Part shown: piece by piece, positions 8,178 to 17,923 of the stretch
How the letters are laid out: each line of letters begins with the position of its first letter
How positions within the stretch are numbered: the stretch's first letter is position 1
NCBI GenBank assembly: GCA_001566745.1
Contig: KQ964761.1
Coordinates: 6,641-30,618, forward strand
Direction: 5' to 3'
Source: Conidiobolus coronatus NRRL 28638
Lineage: Eukaryota > Entomophthoromycota > Entomophthoromycetes > Entomophthorales > Conidiobolaceae
DNA length: 23,978 bases
The notes under the pieces: generated by a model
Told to the model about the DNA's origin: nothing
Databases searched by the model: none
The model's input: the letters and a program-made list of their open reading frames with translations, nothing else
Translations under genes and position numbers: made by a program

Positions 8178-9317
8178 ATGGATTCCTATGAGTTTTTAAA
8201 CAGAGTAATATTGAATACCTATAAAATATCCAGCAAAAATAGATTATCAATCCCCGAGCAGACCAAAAAACTATTCGAGGTTGTTGAAAGAGGCATTTGC
8301 TTAATATCTACTAATCTAGAATTAAACACCGTCGACTATAACAACAAAAAAGAATTAGCAGAAATACTACTAAATTCAAAATTATTTTCCTCCCAATTAA
8401 AAAGAATCATCCCATTTTTAATAATTAAAGGGGCGCACACTACAGCAAACGACGAATTCTACGGCTGCTTATGGCTAGTTTATACTATTATATATCAAGC
8501 TATTTCACTGAATAGCGGGAGAGAGGTGGATAACGAATGGGTATCTCAAGTCATTCAACTTGAATATATTTATAAATTAACCAGGGAGATCAGAGAACCT
8601 ATTGACGGGAGATTAGAATTACCCGCTGTCCAACTGCTTGGTCTAATATGCTCTAAATCTACGCTAAATAGCATTGATCGAAGCTATTTGGACAAAAAAT
8701 TAGTAGATTGTTTGTTTGATATGGTTGAATTTTTAAGGGGTAAGGACGATATTCTTGAAGAGCATCTTATTCAATTAATTCTAGTCATTCATAATCAATT
8801 TACATTGCTGCTACCTCGGAAAAATAACATCTTAATAGCCAGCTCTGCATATAGCCCCACTATAGTATTGTTAGCTCTTGAAGCTAAACACTTCACAGCC
8901 AAAACATTTGGAGAGGCCTTAATATTTTTTCTCAATAGATCGAAAGATACCTTGGTTCAATCAGCTACTTTGAAGTTTATTTCGGATATTTTTAACTATC
9001 GCCCGACTAGCAATTATTTTTATACTAATGATTTATATGTATTAGTCGACATTATTATTAGGCAGTTGAATGATTTATGCTCTAACTTGGATCAAGTTAA
9101 ACTGGACTACCTCAACTGCCTCTACTCTTTACTTCCCAACTCCCAATATTCAAGCTACTTTTACAAATGTAATGAGATTGAAACACTATTACAACACTTA
9201 TCCAATATGGAGATATCAGAACATTACCACGGCCTATGCTCCAGCATACAGTGTCAAGCTCAAGAATTACTCAACCGTCTCGACAATTTAAAGGCCACCA
9301 AACTCAAAATACAGTGA
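8178..9317 (+). CDS. Dip1/Ldb17/SPIN90-family protein (leucine-rich domain)
   Basis: A 379-residue protein from the ATG at 8178 (MDSYEFLNRVILNTY). The frame extends seven codons further upstream, but without another ATG. The whole chain is helical and Leu/Ile-rich. Near residues 281-300 it has FYTNDLYVLVDIIIRQLNDL, followed by LDYLNCLYSLLPNSQYSSYF, the hallmark block of the SPIN90/Ldb17 domain. The length is close to S. pombe Dip1, and no SH3 domain is present. Family members activate Arp2/3 complex without a pre-existing filament, producing linear actin filaments that seed branched networks at endocytic actin patches. It is intact and without evident introns. AATAAA at 9339, 22 nt after the stop, is a likely 3'-end signal. 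It is the only intact gene between 5134 and 10778. Confidence 0.85.
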   Translation: MDSYEFLNRVILNTYKISSKNRLSIPEQTKKLFEVVERGICLISTNLELNTVDYNNKKELAEILLNSKLFSSQLKRIIPFLIIKGAHTTANDEFYGCLWLVYTIIYQAISLNSGREVDNEWVSQVIQLEYIYKLTREIREPIDGRLELPAVQLLGLICSKSTLNSIDRSYLDKKLVDCLFDMVEFLRGKDDILEEHLIQLILVIHNQFTLLLPRKNNILIASSAYSPTIVLLALEAKHFTAKTFGEALIFFLNRSKDTLVQSATLKFISDIFNYRPTSNYFYTNDLYVLVDIIIRQLNDLCSNLDQVKLDYLNCLYSLLPNSQYSSYFYKCNEIETLLQHLSNMEISEHYHGLCSSIQCQAQELLNRLDNLKATKLKIQ

Positions 9318-9421
9318 TCGAAGACATTTTATTCTTTTAATAAAAATAAGCAGTATTCTAAGGTAATACTATGCAAACTCCCATTCAAACGAGTAAATAT
9401 TAGTTAAATTACTCGAATTAG

Positions 9422-9609
9422 ATTACCAGTCACTATAGATCGTTTACGTGTGGTTATATTATTAAAAGTGTGGTAGTTAAAGGGTCTATAGATAATGTGC
9501 CTGAAAAGTTAAGATTAAAAAGCTAGAAGCAGCTGCGTTTATGGAGGTAGAGTTGGGCGAAAGACCGTTACTAGTAATAGAATGTAAGCACCACTTTTTT
9601 ATTAGCTAA
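9422..9609 (+). pseudogene. Fragments of an unknown protein, possibly nuclease-related
   Basis: Two overlapping plus-strand segments read VVVKGSIDNVPEKLRLK and KLEAAAFMEVELGERP, the latter running into LLVIECKHH. The LLVIECK string looks like the strand carrying the Glu-X-Lys part of a PD-(D/E)XK core, comparable with ILILEVKAPS in the gene at 21383. The match is short and could be coincidence. The unit is broken and incomplete. Confidence 0.25.
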
Positions 9610-10086
9610 AGGTTTTCCCAGAGATACATTTGGGCGGCTGGATTTATACTTTGAATGGTTATCGGGATTTTTAGTCGACTTTCCTTACTTGGGGCAGCGT
9701 TAAAGGCGACGTTACCCGTAGAAAAATGCCCTTAATACTCCTATACTTTAAGGAGGTAGAAGAATAATTCAGGTTAAAGGCTTCGCCCCGCCTGTGATAG
9801 GTAATAAAAGATACTGAGCCTAGCTCTCAGAGAATAGGGAAACAATCCAAAGAAGTTGCCTTTCTTACTTGGAGTCTTTATGCTTCAAGGAACCAAGTAA
9901 AACCTGAAGCCTTGTTGAGTCTATAGGTGTACCCTTTGCGACCTCAAAATAGCTATCAGAGTTTAATAGAATCCACTCTCCAGGGACTCTGGGCTAAGAT
10001 AACAGTTTTACACCAAAAGGAAAAGAGATGTAACAATAACTTCAACATCGGCCTTAATTCTCACTAATTTCACATACAATACACAG
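9610..10086. other. GC-richer patch, origin unknown
   Basis: This stretch is visibly less AT-rich than its surroundings and contains a self-complementary-looking box near 9780 (ggcttcgccccgcc). Both strands hold short open frames: one on the minus strand reads SLKYRSIKGIFLRVTSPLTL, and one on the plus strand reads EVAFLTWSLYASRNQVKPE. None was recognised. A mitochondrial DNA insertion was considered because fungal mtDNA often carries GC clusters, but no mitochondrial gene can be shown. Confidence 0.25.
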
Positions 10087-10362
10087 CTAAGCCTTTGATA
10101 CGACACAAGATTTTACTGTCTTGTTATAATTGAAAATCATTCCTAGCAAAGAAAACAAGCCTAAAAACAAAATGGTTGATTCTCTAGTTATAATGGACTG
10201 AGCTTTGGTTGTTGAATTATGGCCTCTTTCTATTGGTCTTATGGAAGCTCTATTGGAGTAGTATTTTGAACCAGTATTTAGCATATGATGCTTTGCAGCA
10301 ACAGTTTCGTCGAATACGGAGGAGCGTTTCATTAGGAAAACCCGAGTCTTCTCCTTTGCCAT
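10087..10362 (-). other. Possible small single-pass membrane protein
   Basis: A 91-residue minus-strand ORF with ATG at 10362: basic start (MAKEKTRVFLMKRSS), polar middle, then one hydrophobic segment (STILFLGLFSLLGMIF) near the C-terminus, resembling a tail-anchored protein. Upstream on the same strand, in another frame, a short ORF (MSAMQFTEFMVSEYETFGAA, ATG at 10474) also looks coding and is GC-richer than the surroundings. I found no GT-AG intron joining the two in frame. It may be a small real gene, a decayed one, or chance. The opposite-strand frame over the same DNA has no early ATG. Confidence 0.3.
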
Positions 10363-10778
10363 ATTCCCATGATATATTTCAATTACTTAGTTTTTTGGAC
10401 CTGAAATTGCCTCTAGCCGCGCCGAAGGTTTCGTATTCGCTAACCATAAATTCAGTGAACTGCATGGCGGACATCCAAAATTGTAGCTGTAATTTCACTC
10501 AATTAAAAGGTCGTATAGCTTGAGTATCGGTTAACTGAGATGCGTCTGGTGGTATAATAGCCAACGAGGTATTTTTTTAATTTATTAAAAACTCTTCCAA
10601 GTAAAGATAAATAGAAGTAAATAATAGAAGGTGTAATATCTATAAGTAAAAATGTCAACGCGGTATCCCAGGAGAATAATAGTTATAGGCATTTTTGTTA
10701 ACTAAGATGCAGAGTTTAAATTAATTAAAGTAGTTAGGTTAATATATGCTAAAAATAATTAGTTAAGTAAAATAAAAA

Positions 10779-12413
10779 ATGACATCTCCTTCAAATATCA
10801 ATGATTTAGAGGCTATTGATTTACCTCATATTCTTAATAGCTACTTCTCCCACTTAACACAATTGAACCCCCTAGCTTCTGCTAAAGTTACTAAAGAGTT
10901 AAAAAGTGTTGTATTAGGAAATTTTCTAATTAGGTTTACTAATTCAGAAGAAACTTACTTTTCCTTAGAGTTTTTAAAACCAAAGAGGTTTAGAAGGGAA
11001 AATTATTTATTTCATAATTATACATCTTTAGCGGATGAATTAAGGAGAGAAATTAACCCCTTAATTTGCAACAAAGAAAATCATTTCAGAGAAAAAGGTT
11101 TTACTAGTAAAAATGATTTGCTGCCACGGCAGCAGACTGCTGTAAACGATTCTATTAAACCTAGACTAGTACCTGAGGACGCTTTATCTACTTCACCAAC
11201 TAATGCAATAAGAGCTAGCCAATTATATTTGAGCTTATGTGAATCTTTATTAAGTATTATAGCCATTAGACAAGACTTAGTAAACTGTTTTAAACTAATT
11301 TACCAAAATTTAAACTCTTCATTATTTCCAATTGATCAATGGGAGTACCAATTAGAAATTTGTAAATCAAAAATAATTTCTATTCAAACTCCAATGCCTT
11401 TAAAATCCTTTATAAGGAGTATTGAGTTAGAGGTATATGTTTGTCTTTATCTAGTTCAAAGCTACAAAGCTATTTTAGACTTTGACTTAAAAACGTCCAT
11501 TTTTAAAATATTTACCTCGCATCACCTTTACTACCAGTGGAAGAAACTTTGCTTTCCAAAACCTCAAAAATCTTCTTCAGTAAATTCACCAAATCCAAAT
11601 TCACCGTCTCCTTCCCATTCAGTTGAGCCGCACTCGGCTGCGACCAGCTCGTTAATAAACACCAACACAGCTAATATAGCATCATTTTTTCAATCCCTTG
11701 TCGATTTTAATAAACCTCACTCATTCCAACAAAAGGGGCGCAAGGTTTCTAATTTAATGCTTTGGCTAGAGAAATTATATGATCATGTAGCCTCAAAATT
11801 AACACTCTATTTCCAAGAAGGTCTTGTAGACTTTGAGAAAGAACTTGGAGGTGAGACAAAGGCCCTTTGGCGGTTCACCACCCCATCCTTGGACTACCAC
11901 CACCAATTCTTCCAGTTTAGGAAGCGATCTGGAGCACATTCAACAGCACTTATTTACCTCGTACAGGAGATGAAGGAATTCCGACGCAAGGGTTTTGCAG
12001 GACACAGCTTGCCCTATATACCACCCTCAGGCCTTGAATCATTTCCTTGCATTTTCTGCCACCCTGAAGAGCCACCGACGGATCACTGGCCTAATTTAAT
12101 TTCCATTCTTCTAAGCAATCAATTAAATGCAGCAGCATACCTTCCCCCTTCCCCAACTTTACCTGGTTCACCCATGGGGACAGATAGCGATCCACTAAAC
12201 AATAGACCAGAACCAATCCCAATAATACACTTTTATGACCGCAAAGTGGGGGCGACTTATTATTTAGTAAATATAGATAGTAGAGTAGCGCTTAGTATAA
12301 TATTTTTAGATAAGCATAACTTTAAGGAGCCAATGGTAGTAGATTTTATTAATAATATAGTTACAAAACTAAATTTAACACAATTAATACCACAATTAGT
12401 TAAGTTAGATTAA
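10779..12413 (+). CDS. KICS2: KICS2 (C12orf66)-like KICSTOR subunit
   Basis: A 544-residue protein from the ATG at 10779, with no evident intron. The C-terminal half follows animal KICS2 block by block. [20 protein letters not shown] near residues 326-345 matches human [38 protein letters not shown] matches the human QGHGYHHPHSY region. HWPNLISIL near 434 matches HWPNVIMIM, and [16 protein letters not shown] near 482 matches VVHFYDDKVQSTYFLT. A Ser/Pro/Asn-rich insert near 266-291 and another linker make it about 100 residues longer than the human protein. In animals KICS2 with KPTN, ITFG2 and SZT2 forms KICSTOR, which recruits GATOR1 to the lysosome to restrain mTORC1 when amino acids are scarce. 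A vacuolar role here is inference. The gene converges on THADA with 5 nt between stop codons. Confidence 0.85.
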   Translation: [544 protein letters not shown]

Positions 12414-12418
12414 AAACT

Positions 12419-15400
12419 TCACTTATTCCAACTAAAAGAAATTAAATAGTTTGTTAACCAATTAACATTTTTCAGGCAGTTAACCGTTTTATCACTTAAC
12501 AAACTCAAGACAAGGGGGTGTAGAGGATAAATTTCATTCAAGCGGTTTAATTCTTCGAAAGTAGTCTGAGTAGCCAACCTTTCTTCATTCGTTAAACTTG
12601 AAGCATTTTGAATTAATTTAAGACTGAGTATTGATTTCGACAGAATAGAAAATACTTCATCCGTACTAGATACTCCTAAAGGTCCAAACTCTTCATTATT
12701 AATAGCTTTGTAATTAAAAATTAAATTATTTATTAGCAGACAGCACTCCTTAATATTAAATTGGATAGTTTCTATTCCTTTTGATTGTATTTTTAGCAAA
12801 GTATGATAAGATAATTGCATAAGCTTAATAGGCTCTAGGTATTGATTGGGTGATTCTACCTCGAATAGGCTTCGACTGCCATAGCTTTTTATAGTTGTGA
12901 AGCTTGAGTCCAACTCGTTCTGAGTAAAGCTAATGCTACTCCAGAGCCAGTTATGTAAACTAGAAGAAGTAGCAAATTTATCACCAATAAATTCAAAAAG
13001 GTTTTCCAATATTTTGTCATAGTGGTATCTATCATCAATTACTTTCTTATTAAACAATAGTTCCGCTGAATTAATCCGTATATTTTCATCATCATCTTGT
13101 ATTAAATTAACTAAACAAATGGTAAAATTAATTAAAATAGATTCTTGTAAGTTATTGAAAAAATGAATTAGGTTTATTTCCCTTAGTGATTCTATTACAG
13201 ATTGGCGTAGCTCTAACTCTTTTCCAGCGTGCGACAAATCTTTAAGGAGCGCCGTGTAGGTTGCCAGTGCAGTGGTCACATTAAATTCTGGAGGTGGGCT
13301 TAAGAGGTGATTATTTAATATGTTACCCATCAGTCTTAGTGCTGAGGTTCTCAGAGACACAGGTAGATGCTTTTGGACTCTTAGAACTGACCACTCCCAA
13401 GCCTTTCCTTGGTCCCAATTTGCTTTGTTTGGGCAGTATCCGGCAACTACACTACCTTCAACAATGAAAGGATTTTGAAAATTATCCAATAATAACTTAA
13501 TTAGCCTAACTCTATAGTAGTGGGTGTAACCGATTTCGGTGTTGAATATGTGATCTAATAGGACAGGGTGGTAATCCCTCAATTTACCTCTAGTATTAAT
13601 TTCATCCCATCCCAATAGCCTGATATCTTGTAAGCTGTCAAATAGCCAATTATACAAGGGCGGCAACGTTAATATTGGACCCTTGAGTTTAATTAAAGGC
13701 TCTTTAAGGTTTAATTGATTAAATTTATAAGAATGGTCAGTGTTTGGGAGATTAGCTAAATTTAAGAGTAATTTAATTTGAGTTAGTTCTTCAGCTATTA
13801 CTTGTTGTAATTTGCTATTATGGGTAGCAGGACTAAATAATAAATTGACGTTCGTTAGAAATAGTCCCTTATTAATATTACAGCTATTTTTATAAATGCT
13901 AGTATCAATGAACAGTCTAACCAACTCGCTGCTAACTTGAATAAATTCTTTGGTTATTTCTAGTTTACTGCTGCTCAAGAAAGAATTATAGTTTAAATTT
14001 AACCCAGCTTCAATTTGCAATAAATTGCCGTGTAATTCATTTTCATTTGTTACAGTACTCAAGTTTTCTAGTAATTCTAGCATGTTTTTGTGGAACAGGG
14101 GGCCTGATAGAAGGGGGGCAAGTACTTTCGAGGACATCTCTCGAATTTTATATATTCTACTCTTTGAACACATCATCACCAGTGGCTTGAAAGCTATTAA
14201 ATTGCTATCCCCGTCCATTACGCTGGGGGAGAGTCGCGTTAATAGCGTCAGGATGGGGTAAAGGCCTTCGGGTACTTCGTGTGTGCCACTTTCAAGCTTT
14301 TCGACCACCAATTCTAGAGCATTGATTAGGTAAGGTAAGAGATAGGGGTAGCGCCCGAAGAACTCCCTGCCTGTTAAGCGGTTTACAGCGTCGTGCTCGT
14401 CCCTAGTGCGTTTGCTACCGAAAGTTCTATTCAACAGTGCTGTGAACAACATTATACTGCTGTTTCTAATGCCCCACTCGGACGATCCAAAGCCGTCTAT
14501 AGCTAATTGGTAAGCTTGTTCCGTGTGCGTGCTGGAGATAATGGGACCGAGCTTGGCGTCAGTTAGGAGAAATTTGAGGACGTTAAAAGCGTGTATTCTA
14601 TGGACAGTCTCTTTATCTCCAGCCTTTGCCCAAGCAATGAGTCTATCTAAAGTGGTACCGATTTCGTTGCTGCCACTTCCAACTTCGACGAAGCTGTTTA
14701 AAATGGCTAGAATACCGAGTGGCAGGCCTCCAGAGCGTCGGGTCCCCTCTAAGTTAGGACAGTTAACCTGCTCAATGTGGTAATCTAGCCAGACGTTGAC
14801 GACACTGGTCAGATCTTTTTGTTTCGATTGCAATAGGCGAACATTCAACTTTAGATAGTTGGGATAAACCGATGAAAAGGCGCCTCTGTGTCTTAGACTA
14901 TTGAACATCCTCTGGAATTGGATGCCTGTTTTAATAAGTTGGTCACGGGTTAGTAAGCCGTTATCTTCGGCAGATACGCTAATGGGTAAATACTCAAGCA
15001 TCAGACCTAGTAAAGCACTGGCCTCTTTGCAACCCCTCCAGCAATAGCTTAGTAAGTTGCGGAATTGGGTTTGAGATTCTGGTTGGCTTTCAATATTCAC
15101 TTCCAAATCTGGCTCGTCACCCTCAATACCCTCTGGAGACTTCTGAGCCAAAGGGGGCTCCACTTGCAATAAAACCCTATGGCAAAGATTAAAAGCTTCT
15201 TTTATAACCAGTTTCCAGCCATTTAGGTTATAAATGCCCGATTGATCCTTGATATCTAAATTCGGAAGCATTTTTAACAAGTTGCGCTTTTCCAACTGGT
15301 GTATCATTAGTTGTAAAATAATTAAAATACCGTGAATGCTTATTGAAGGGCTCTCGTTATTTGTAATGCTACATTCTGCAGTGTTAATTCTTAATTTAAG

Positions 15401-17923
15401 TAAATGTAACAAATGCATAAAAAAGTCAATATGGTTACATCCTGTTGTTTTGATTACTTCGCTATAATTATCTTTTTTGATGTAACTTTGGAGTAATTTG
15501 GACTTGAGGTGGAGACTACCATCGTAGTCGGGGGAGAATACCACATTGCCAATTAAAAAGTCAAGCCAGTGAGCGCCACTTTCAGCATCTCTAGCCCTAT
15601 TGGAAAGAGCCCTCTCAAAGGACCAATTGAACAACCCGACAGAATCCCAGCGACTGGAGTCCAAGCGCCCCGGATAGCTCTTAATCAGATCGTGCGCCAA
15701 AAGCCTATTGTACTGATATCCATTCATTATTATATAACTCAATGTGGTAAACAACACCTCTGAAGAAGTAATCTCTGGTAACTTAAAGATATTAATTTTA
15801 TCAAAAAAGTCTTCGTAATACCAAGTAAAGGTGCTCAAAAATGAATTTAGAAGTCTTAGTCCGCTGGAGATTCTATGGGGTGAACTTCCAGGATAAAAGC
15901 TAGTAATTATCAAATCTATTAGAGTTGACAAAAATCTCTTGATTTCTGTGATATTTGACTCCATTTGTCTATTATTTCTATTACTTGCAAGCATCTTATT
16001 ACTTGTATTCAAATTATCTTTGGCCCTAACTAAAAATTTTAAGAAGTAGGCTGTAAATTTTTGACGAAAGTCCGAAGCTGCGCCGGTTAAATTGAATTTT
16101 AGAAATTTGATCATCAGGCTGTACTCGGAAGCTGAGATTATGCTGTTGCTTTTTCTTGTTTCACACAGAAGTCCCAGCAGGTCAACTCTGACTTGAGGAT
16201 CTGCGTTGTAAATGGCACTCTCAAGAGTGCTCAAATTAGTGGGGAGCGGTAAATCCAGCGACTTAACAACTTTTAAAACTGCAATTGATGCCGGTAAAGA
16301 CCTTTCAGCTACAAAAGCAAGAAGGTCGTGGGATAGCTGTGGATGAAGAGAAATTAACTTGGGTAAGATGTAAAGTGAAATGGGCTTGCGAAAATTGTAA
16401 GCCTTGTTTATTAATCTATCAACGAGCGGTGGAAACACAATTTTTTCGAATTCGTTCAAATCAAAACCCTCTTCATGCACCAATTCCTTATATAATAAAG
16501 TGGTATATAGCCCTAAAAATTCACCAACTTTACCAGCTATCAAAGGAACCTTTAACGCTTCGAATGTATTGTCCAAAAACTCTTTATCTTGCTTTAAGCA
16601 TTGAGAAGGTTTCCCCAAATAAGGTAGCAGGTAGGTTAATATACCATACTTCGTTTTACTATAGTATTCAAGTCTAATAGTTCTATTGAGTATATCATTT
16701 GCCACTTTTAATCGATTAGGGTGCGATCTACATAATAATAATAACCCTTCGAGTAGGTTCTTTATTTTATATTGTAATGCTTCTACCGGGTGGTTCCAAA
16801 GGTTAAATATTAAATCTAGCACCTCGGCCAATTTAGCCTGATCTGTGGTTAATTGGTTTACAATATTATTAATAGGGATTTCAAGGATTCTTGATGCTTC
16901 ATTCTGTTTGCTATACTGAGCGAGCCTCATCAACAAAGTGGCTAGTAAATCTACCCCTACTACTAAGTAACTTGAGGGCAAATACTGGGGTAGTTTTCTA
17001 TTAAAATCAATTAGATTTAAATACATAAAATTAAACAAATTGCTATTATTAGTCGCTTGAAACCAATATTCAACCTTCCAAAGGTGTATAGCCCCGTGCA
17101 AATATCCCAGCCAGCTTAGAAAGTCTTTGTTAAATTTTAAATAATATAACTTATTTACATAGCTTTGAATTTTAACCCCTAAGCTACTATTGCTGCTGCT
17201 ATCTAGCAAACTTAACAAATTACCTGCCAGCATATTTATGTCGGTTGGTAAATTTTTATCCATCAAGCAGTTTATTAGCATTTTAATACATTCATGGTCA
17301 ATTGTTAATCTCCCAAGCCTTGCTGTGAATTTGAGCGATAAGTTCAACAGAGCTCTCAATCCCAACTGCGGGTCCCAGCTCATTTGCTCTGAACATCTTT
17401 TGCTAACAAAATCTTTGTTCACAAATTCTTTTTCTTGACTACCATAGGGCGAGTTATTATTGAGATGGTTTTTGATAAATTCCAAAGTCTCACCTATATT
17501 GCGGTCGATGCATTTTATGCCTAGGGGGAATTCCAAAAGTGTACTTAGGGTGCTCAATTTCAACTGATCAATATTTGCCCCAAAACTTGTTTGCCAGTCG
17601 AACTTTGAACATTTTATATACTTTAAATACTCTCCAAATATCAAGCTTCCAAGCAGGGTGTCACGCCCTTGAGATTTTTCTAAGCTGTTTAATTCTATAT
17701 TACACTTTAAAACGGGTATTAGCAATCTTTTTGATATTGGTTTCTCAAATTTAAAGAATTGCTCTAGCAAAATTTTAATAAATGGCAAATATTGGGGCGA
17801 GTCTAAAGATGGGTATATTATAGTCTTTAGATTGTTATTGAATATTTTAGAGTTATTATCCTCTGAATAAATACGTATTATTTTTTCTATGCTTAAGCTA
17901 TTATTAGGGATAATTTCACTCAT
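12419..17923 (-). CDS. TRM732: THADA/Trm732 homologue, non-catalytic subunit of tRNA 2'-O-methyltransferase
   Basis: One uninterrupted 1834-residue frame from the ATG at 17923, helical-repeat in style throughout. The diagnostic DUF2428 region is clear. EGTRRSGGLPLGILAILNS lies near residues 1055-1075. A long helical block ending SSEWGIRNSSIMLFTALLN follows, then FGSKRTRDEHDAVNRLTG and REFFGRYP near 1165-1190, as in animal THADA and yeast Trm732. The protein partners the Trm7/FTSJ1 methyltransferase and directs 2'-O-methylation of nucleotide 32 in the anticodon loop of certain tRNAs. It is longer than S. cerevisiae Trm732 (about 1420) and near human THADA (about 1950). An upstream ORF (18150-17920) overlaps its ATG by 4 nt (ATGA) but looks like 5' UTR noise. 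The absence of introns over 5.5 kb is notable. All recognised motifs are intact. Confidence 0.93.
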   Translation of the reverse strand: MSEIIPNNSLSIEKIIRIYSEDNNSKIFNNNLKTIIYPSLDSPQYLPFIKILLEQFFKFEKPISKRLLIPVLKCNIELNSLEKSQGRDTLLGSLIFGEYLKYIKCSKFDWQTSFGANIDQLKLSTLSTLLEFPLGIKCIDRNIGETLEFIKNHLNNNSPYGSQEKEFVNKDFVSKRCSEQMSWDPQLGLRALLNLSLKFTARLGRLTIDHECIKMLINCLMDKNLPTDINMLAGNLLSLLDSSSNSSLGVKIQSYVNKLYYLKFNKDFLSWLGYLHGAIHLWKVEYWFQATNNSNLFNFMYLNLIDFNRKLPQYLPSSYLVVGVDLLATLLMRLAQYSKQNEASRILEIPINNIVNQLTTDQAKLAEVLDLIFNLWNHPVEALQYKIKNLLEGLLLLCRSHPNRLKVANDILNRTIRLEYYSKTKYGILTYLLPYLGKPSQCLKQDKEFLDNTFEALKVPLIAGKVGEFLGLYTTLLYKELVHEEGFDLNEFEKIVFPPLVDRLINKAYNFRKPISLYILPKLISLHPQLSHDLLAFVAERSLPASIAVLKVVKSLDLPLPTNLSTLESAIYNADPQVRVDLLGLLCETRKSNSIISASEYSLMIKFLKFNLTGAASDFRQKFTAYFLKFLVRAKDNLNTSNKMLASNRNNRQMESNITEIKRFLSTLIDLIITSFYPGSSPHRISSGLRLLNSFLSTFTWYYEDFFDKINIFKLPEITSSEVLFTTLSYIIMNGYQYNRLLAHDLIKSYPGRLDSSRWDSVGLFNWSFERALSNRARDAESGAHWLDFLIGNVVFSPDYDGSLHLKSKLLQSYIKKDNYSEVIKTTGCNHIDFFMHLLHLLKLRINTAECSITNNESPSISIHGILIILQLMIHQLEKRNLLKMLPNLDIKDQSGIYNLNGWKLVIKEAFNLCHRVLLQVEPPLAQKSPEGIEGDEPDLEVNIESQPESQTQFRNLLSYCWRGCKEASALLGLMLEYLPISVSAEDNGLLTRDQLIKTGIQFQRMFNSLRHRGAFSSVYPNYLKLNVRLLQSKQKDLTSVVNVWLDYHIEQVNCPNLEGTRRSGGLPLGILAILNSFVEVGSGSNEIGTTLDRLIAWAKAGDKETVHRIHAFNVLKFLLTDAKLGPIISSTHTEQAYQLAIDGFGSSEWGIRNSSIMLFTALLNRTFGSKRTRDEHDAVNRLTGREFFGRYPYLLPYLINALELVVEKLESGTHEVPEGLYPILTLLTRLSPSVMDGDSNLIAFKPLVMMCSKSRIYKIREMSSKVLAPLLSGPLFHKNMLELLENLSTVTNENELHGNLLQIEAGLNLNYNSFLSSSKLEITKEFIQVSSELVRLFIDTSIYKNSCNINKGLFLTNVNLLFSPATHNSKLQQVIAEELTQIKLLLNLANLPNTDHSYKFNQLNLKEPLIKLKGPILTLPPLYNWLFDSLQDIRLLGWDEINTRGKLRDYHPVLLDHIFNTEIGYTHYYRVRLIKLLLDNFQNPFIVEGSVVAGYCPNKANWDQGKAWEWSVLRVQKHLPVSLRTSALRLMGNILNNHLLSPPPEFNVTTALATYTALLKDLSHAGKELELRQSVIESLREINLIHFFNNLQESILINFTICLVNLIQDDDENIRINSAELLFNKKVIDDRYHYDKILENLFEFIGDKFATSSSLHNWLWSSISFTQNELDSSFTTIKSYGSRSLFEVESPNQYLEPIKLMQLSYHTLLKIQSKGIETIQFNIKECCLLINNLIFNYKAINNEEFGPLGVSSTDEVFSILSKSILSLKLIQNASSLTNEERLATQTTFEELNRLNEIYPLHPLVLSLLSDKTVNCLKNVNWLTNYLISFSWNK

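Noticed and set aside
10209-10523. 104-residue plus-strand ORF
   Set aside because: No ATG until near its end. It lies opposite a more plausible minus-strand ORF and looks like its shadow.
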